In this document: one piece after another, positions 62,940-64,000 of the stretch
Numbering within the stretch: the stretch's first letter is position 1
How the letters are laid out: each line of letters opens with the position of its first letter
Source: Neobacillus sp. SuZ13
GTDB lineage: Bacteria > Bacillota > Bacilli > Bacillales > Cytobacillaceae
Length of the DNA stretch: 64,000 nt
Direction: 5' to 3'
Assembly (NCBI RefSeq): GCF_030123365.1
Contig: NZ_CP126107.1
Location: 2,589,501-2,653,500, forward strand
Notes under the pieces: generated by a model
Told to the model about the DNA's origin: nothing
Databases searched by the model: none
The model's input: only the letters and a program-made list of their open reading frames with translations
Made by a program: the position numbers and the translations under genes

Positions 62940-64000
62940 ATGAAATTGAATAAAAATTTTACTTTGTTACTGTTAGGTCATTCGTTCGCAAATATGGGCG
63001 ATGTCCTATATATCGTTAGTGTTATTAGTGTGATATTTAACTTAACAGATTCTGCAACAGTATCATCATTCGTTCCATTTACGATTACTTCATCTATGTT
63101 TGTTTCCAGCATGTTAACTCCTCTTTTAGTTGGAAAAGTGAATTTAAAATGGTTAATGGCTTGGTCACAAATCGGAAAGACCATTCTGCTTGTTATTTTG
63201 GGTTTGATGATAGTTGGTATTACAGCATCTAATTATTATTTAATCTTTTTAATAATTGGTTTGATTGCGATTCTTGACGGTTGTGCAAATCCCATAAGAC
63301 AAACATTAATTCCATACTATGTAAACCCTATTGATTTAATAAAAGCTAATGGAATTGCTGAAACAGTGACTCAAATCATTCAAGCAGTAATGTGGTTCGT
63401 GGGTAGTCTGTTTTTAATAGTATTAAGTCCGCAACAACTCATTTGGCTCGTTGGATGTTTGTTCGTAATATCAAGTGTTTTGCTAAGTTTATTAGAAACT
63501 GTAAGTCATACTTCATCGGAGCAAAAAGGGAAATTAGAACAACTTAAAGAGGGATGGAAAACTTTATTAATTACACCTGTGTTGAAAAGAATTGCTTTGA
63601 TCGACACTTTAGAAACCATTGCAGGGACGGTATGGATTGCGGCTATTTTATATGTTTTCGTGAACGATGCTTTACACGTTGATGAAAAATGGTGGGGTTT
63701 TATCAATGGTGCTTTCTTTCTAGGCTTAATCATAGGAAGCATTTTTTGTATTAAATATTCTAGTTTTGTGGAAAAGAACCTGGGTACTTTTATTTTTGTT
63801 GGTTCATTCACGTGTTTCTTAGTCACCATATTTTTTAGCCTAAATAGTAATCCGCTCATGGCCTTATGTCTATCGCTCTTTATGGGGCTTTTTGGGCAAA
63901 TCAAATACATTCCTCAACAAACGGTCATACAAACTAGTGTTACCAAAGAGGAGTTGTCCACTGTTTATACCTCATTAAGTGCGATTGGAACGGGGATGTT
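62940..64000 (+). CDS. MFS transporter, cut by window edge
   Basis: 353 complete codons visible, no stop inside the window. Nine or ten membrane helices so far. The start MKLNKNFTLLLLGHSFANMGD and DGCANPIRQTLIPYYVNPIDLIKANGIAETVTQIIQAV are typical of the DHA3 (MefA-like macrolide-efflux) group. ATG 62940 is only a few bases after GGGGGATG, which is locked in a leader hairpin. Drug export is likely but not proven. Confidence 0.82.
   Translation, partial: MKLNKNFTLLLLGHSFANMGDVLYIVSVISVIFNLTDSATVSSFVPFTITSSMFVSSMLTPLLVGKVNLKWLMAWSQIGKTILLVILGLMIVGITASNYYLIFLIIGLIAILDGCANPIRQTLIPYYVNPIDLIKANGIAETVTQIIQAVMWFVGSLFLIVLSPQQLIWLVGCLFVISSVLLSLLETVSHTSSEQKGKLEQLKEGWKTLLITPVLKRIALIDTLETIAGTVWIAAILYVFVNDALHVDEKWWGFINGAFFLGLIIGSIFCIKYSSFVEKNLGTFIFVGSFTCFLVTIFFSLNSNPLMALCLSLFMGLFGQIKYIPQQTVIQTSVTKEELSTVYTSLSAIGTGM

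Overview
The window looks like chromosome of a spore-forming Bacillaceae bacterium, probably Bacillus sensu lato. The base composition is low in GC, ribosome-binding sites are strong GGAGG types, TTG and GTG starts are common, and the gene families are typical of the group (CsoR/CopZ/CopA, YrvL, DUF3231, a BclA-type exosporium domain, a coat-protein remnant, a Bacillus-type tmRNA). The genus cannot be fixed from the window alone. No transposase, integrase or CRISPR array was found.

Layout. 0-5.8 kb: a frameshifted DUF985 cupin, a MarR-acetyltransferase fusion behind a perfect palindrome, tandem DUF3231 genes, an IF-3 paralogue, and a LysR gene divergent from a DMT exporter. 5.8-9.3 kb: copper module csoR-copZ-copA with its operator, a dead signal-peptide ORF and a secreted cupredoxin. 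9.3-20.6 kb: small metabolic, regulatory and membrane genes (metallo-hydrolase, Lrp, DMT, AraC, CPBP protease, lipoprotein, isochorismatase-like hydrolase, hybrid cluster protein, AlkD-like repair protein, PrsW-like protease). 20.6-25.7 kb: a large secreted GH30 glycosidase with two identical-core palindromes upstream, followed by a LacI-family regulator. 25.8-27.7 kb: a YqcI/YcgG-family gene and a membrane protein.

27.7-29 kb: a compact array of stable RNA genes, all on the plus strand: tRNA-Ser(GCU), tmRNA, a 26-nt copy of the tRNA-Thr 5' end followed by a foldable insert, tRNA-Thr(UGU), tRNA-Asn(GUU), then a short hairpin RNA with the conserved SRP-RNA apical motif and a terminator. Four 21-bp repeats precede it. 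29-38 kb: a molybdenum hydroxylase (xanthine dehydrogenase type) operon with an XdhC-like gene, plus a MocA-like nucleotidyltransferase upstream. 39-53 kb: an accessory stretch rich in broken genes (coat protein, lipoprotein, maltose acetyltransferase), small hypotheticals, three CBO0543-family membrane proteins and a YobV/YobU-like pair. 53-64 kb: detoxification and transport genes, including a MerR/AdhR-type circuit with three copies of one palindrome, an adhA gene and MFS pumps.

The most unusual signals are the SRP-like RNA next to tmRNA and tRNAs; three intergenic arrays of unrelated sequence that share a unit near 52 bp, each unit carrying an inverted repeat; an IF-3 paralogue whose best start is AUA; an orphan structured transcript candidate at 39.2 kb; and a leader before the last MFS gene in which the ribosome-binding site is paired with an upstream segment. 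Several genes carry frameshifts. Whether these are true decay or assembly indels cannot be told from the sequence alone.
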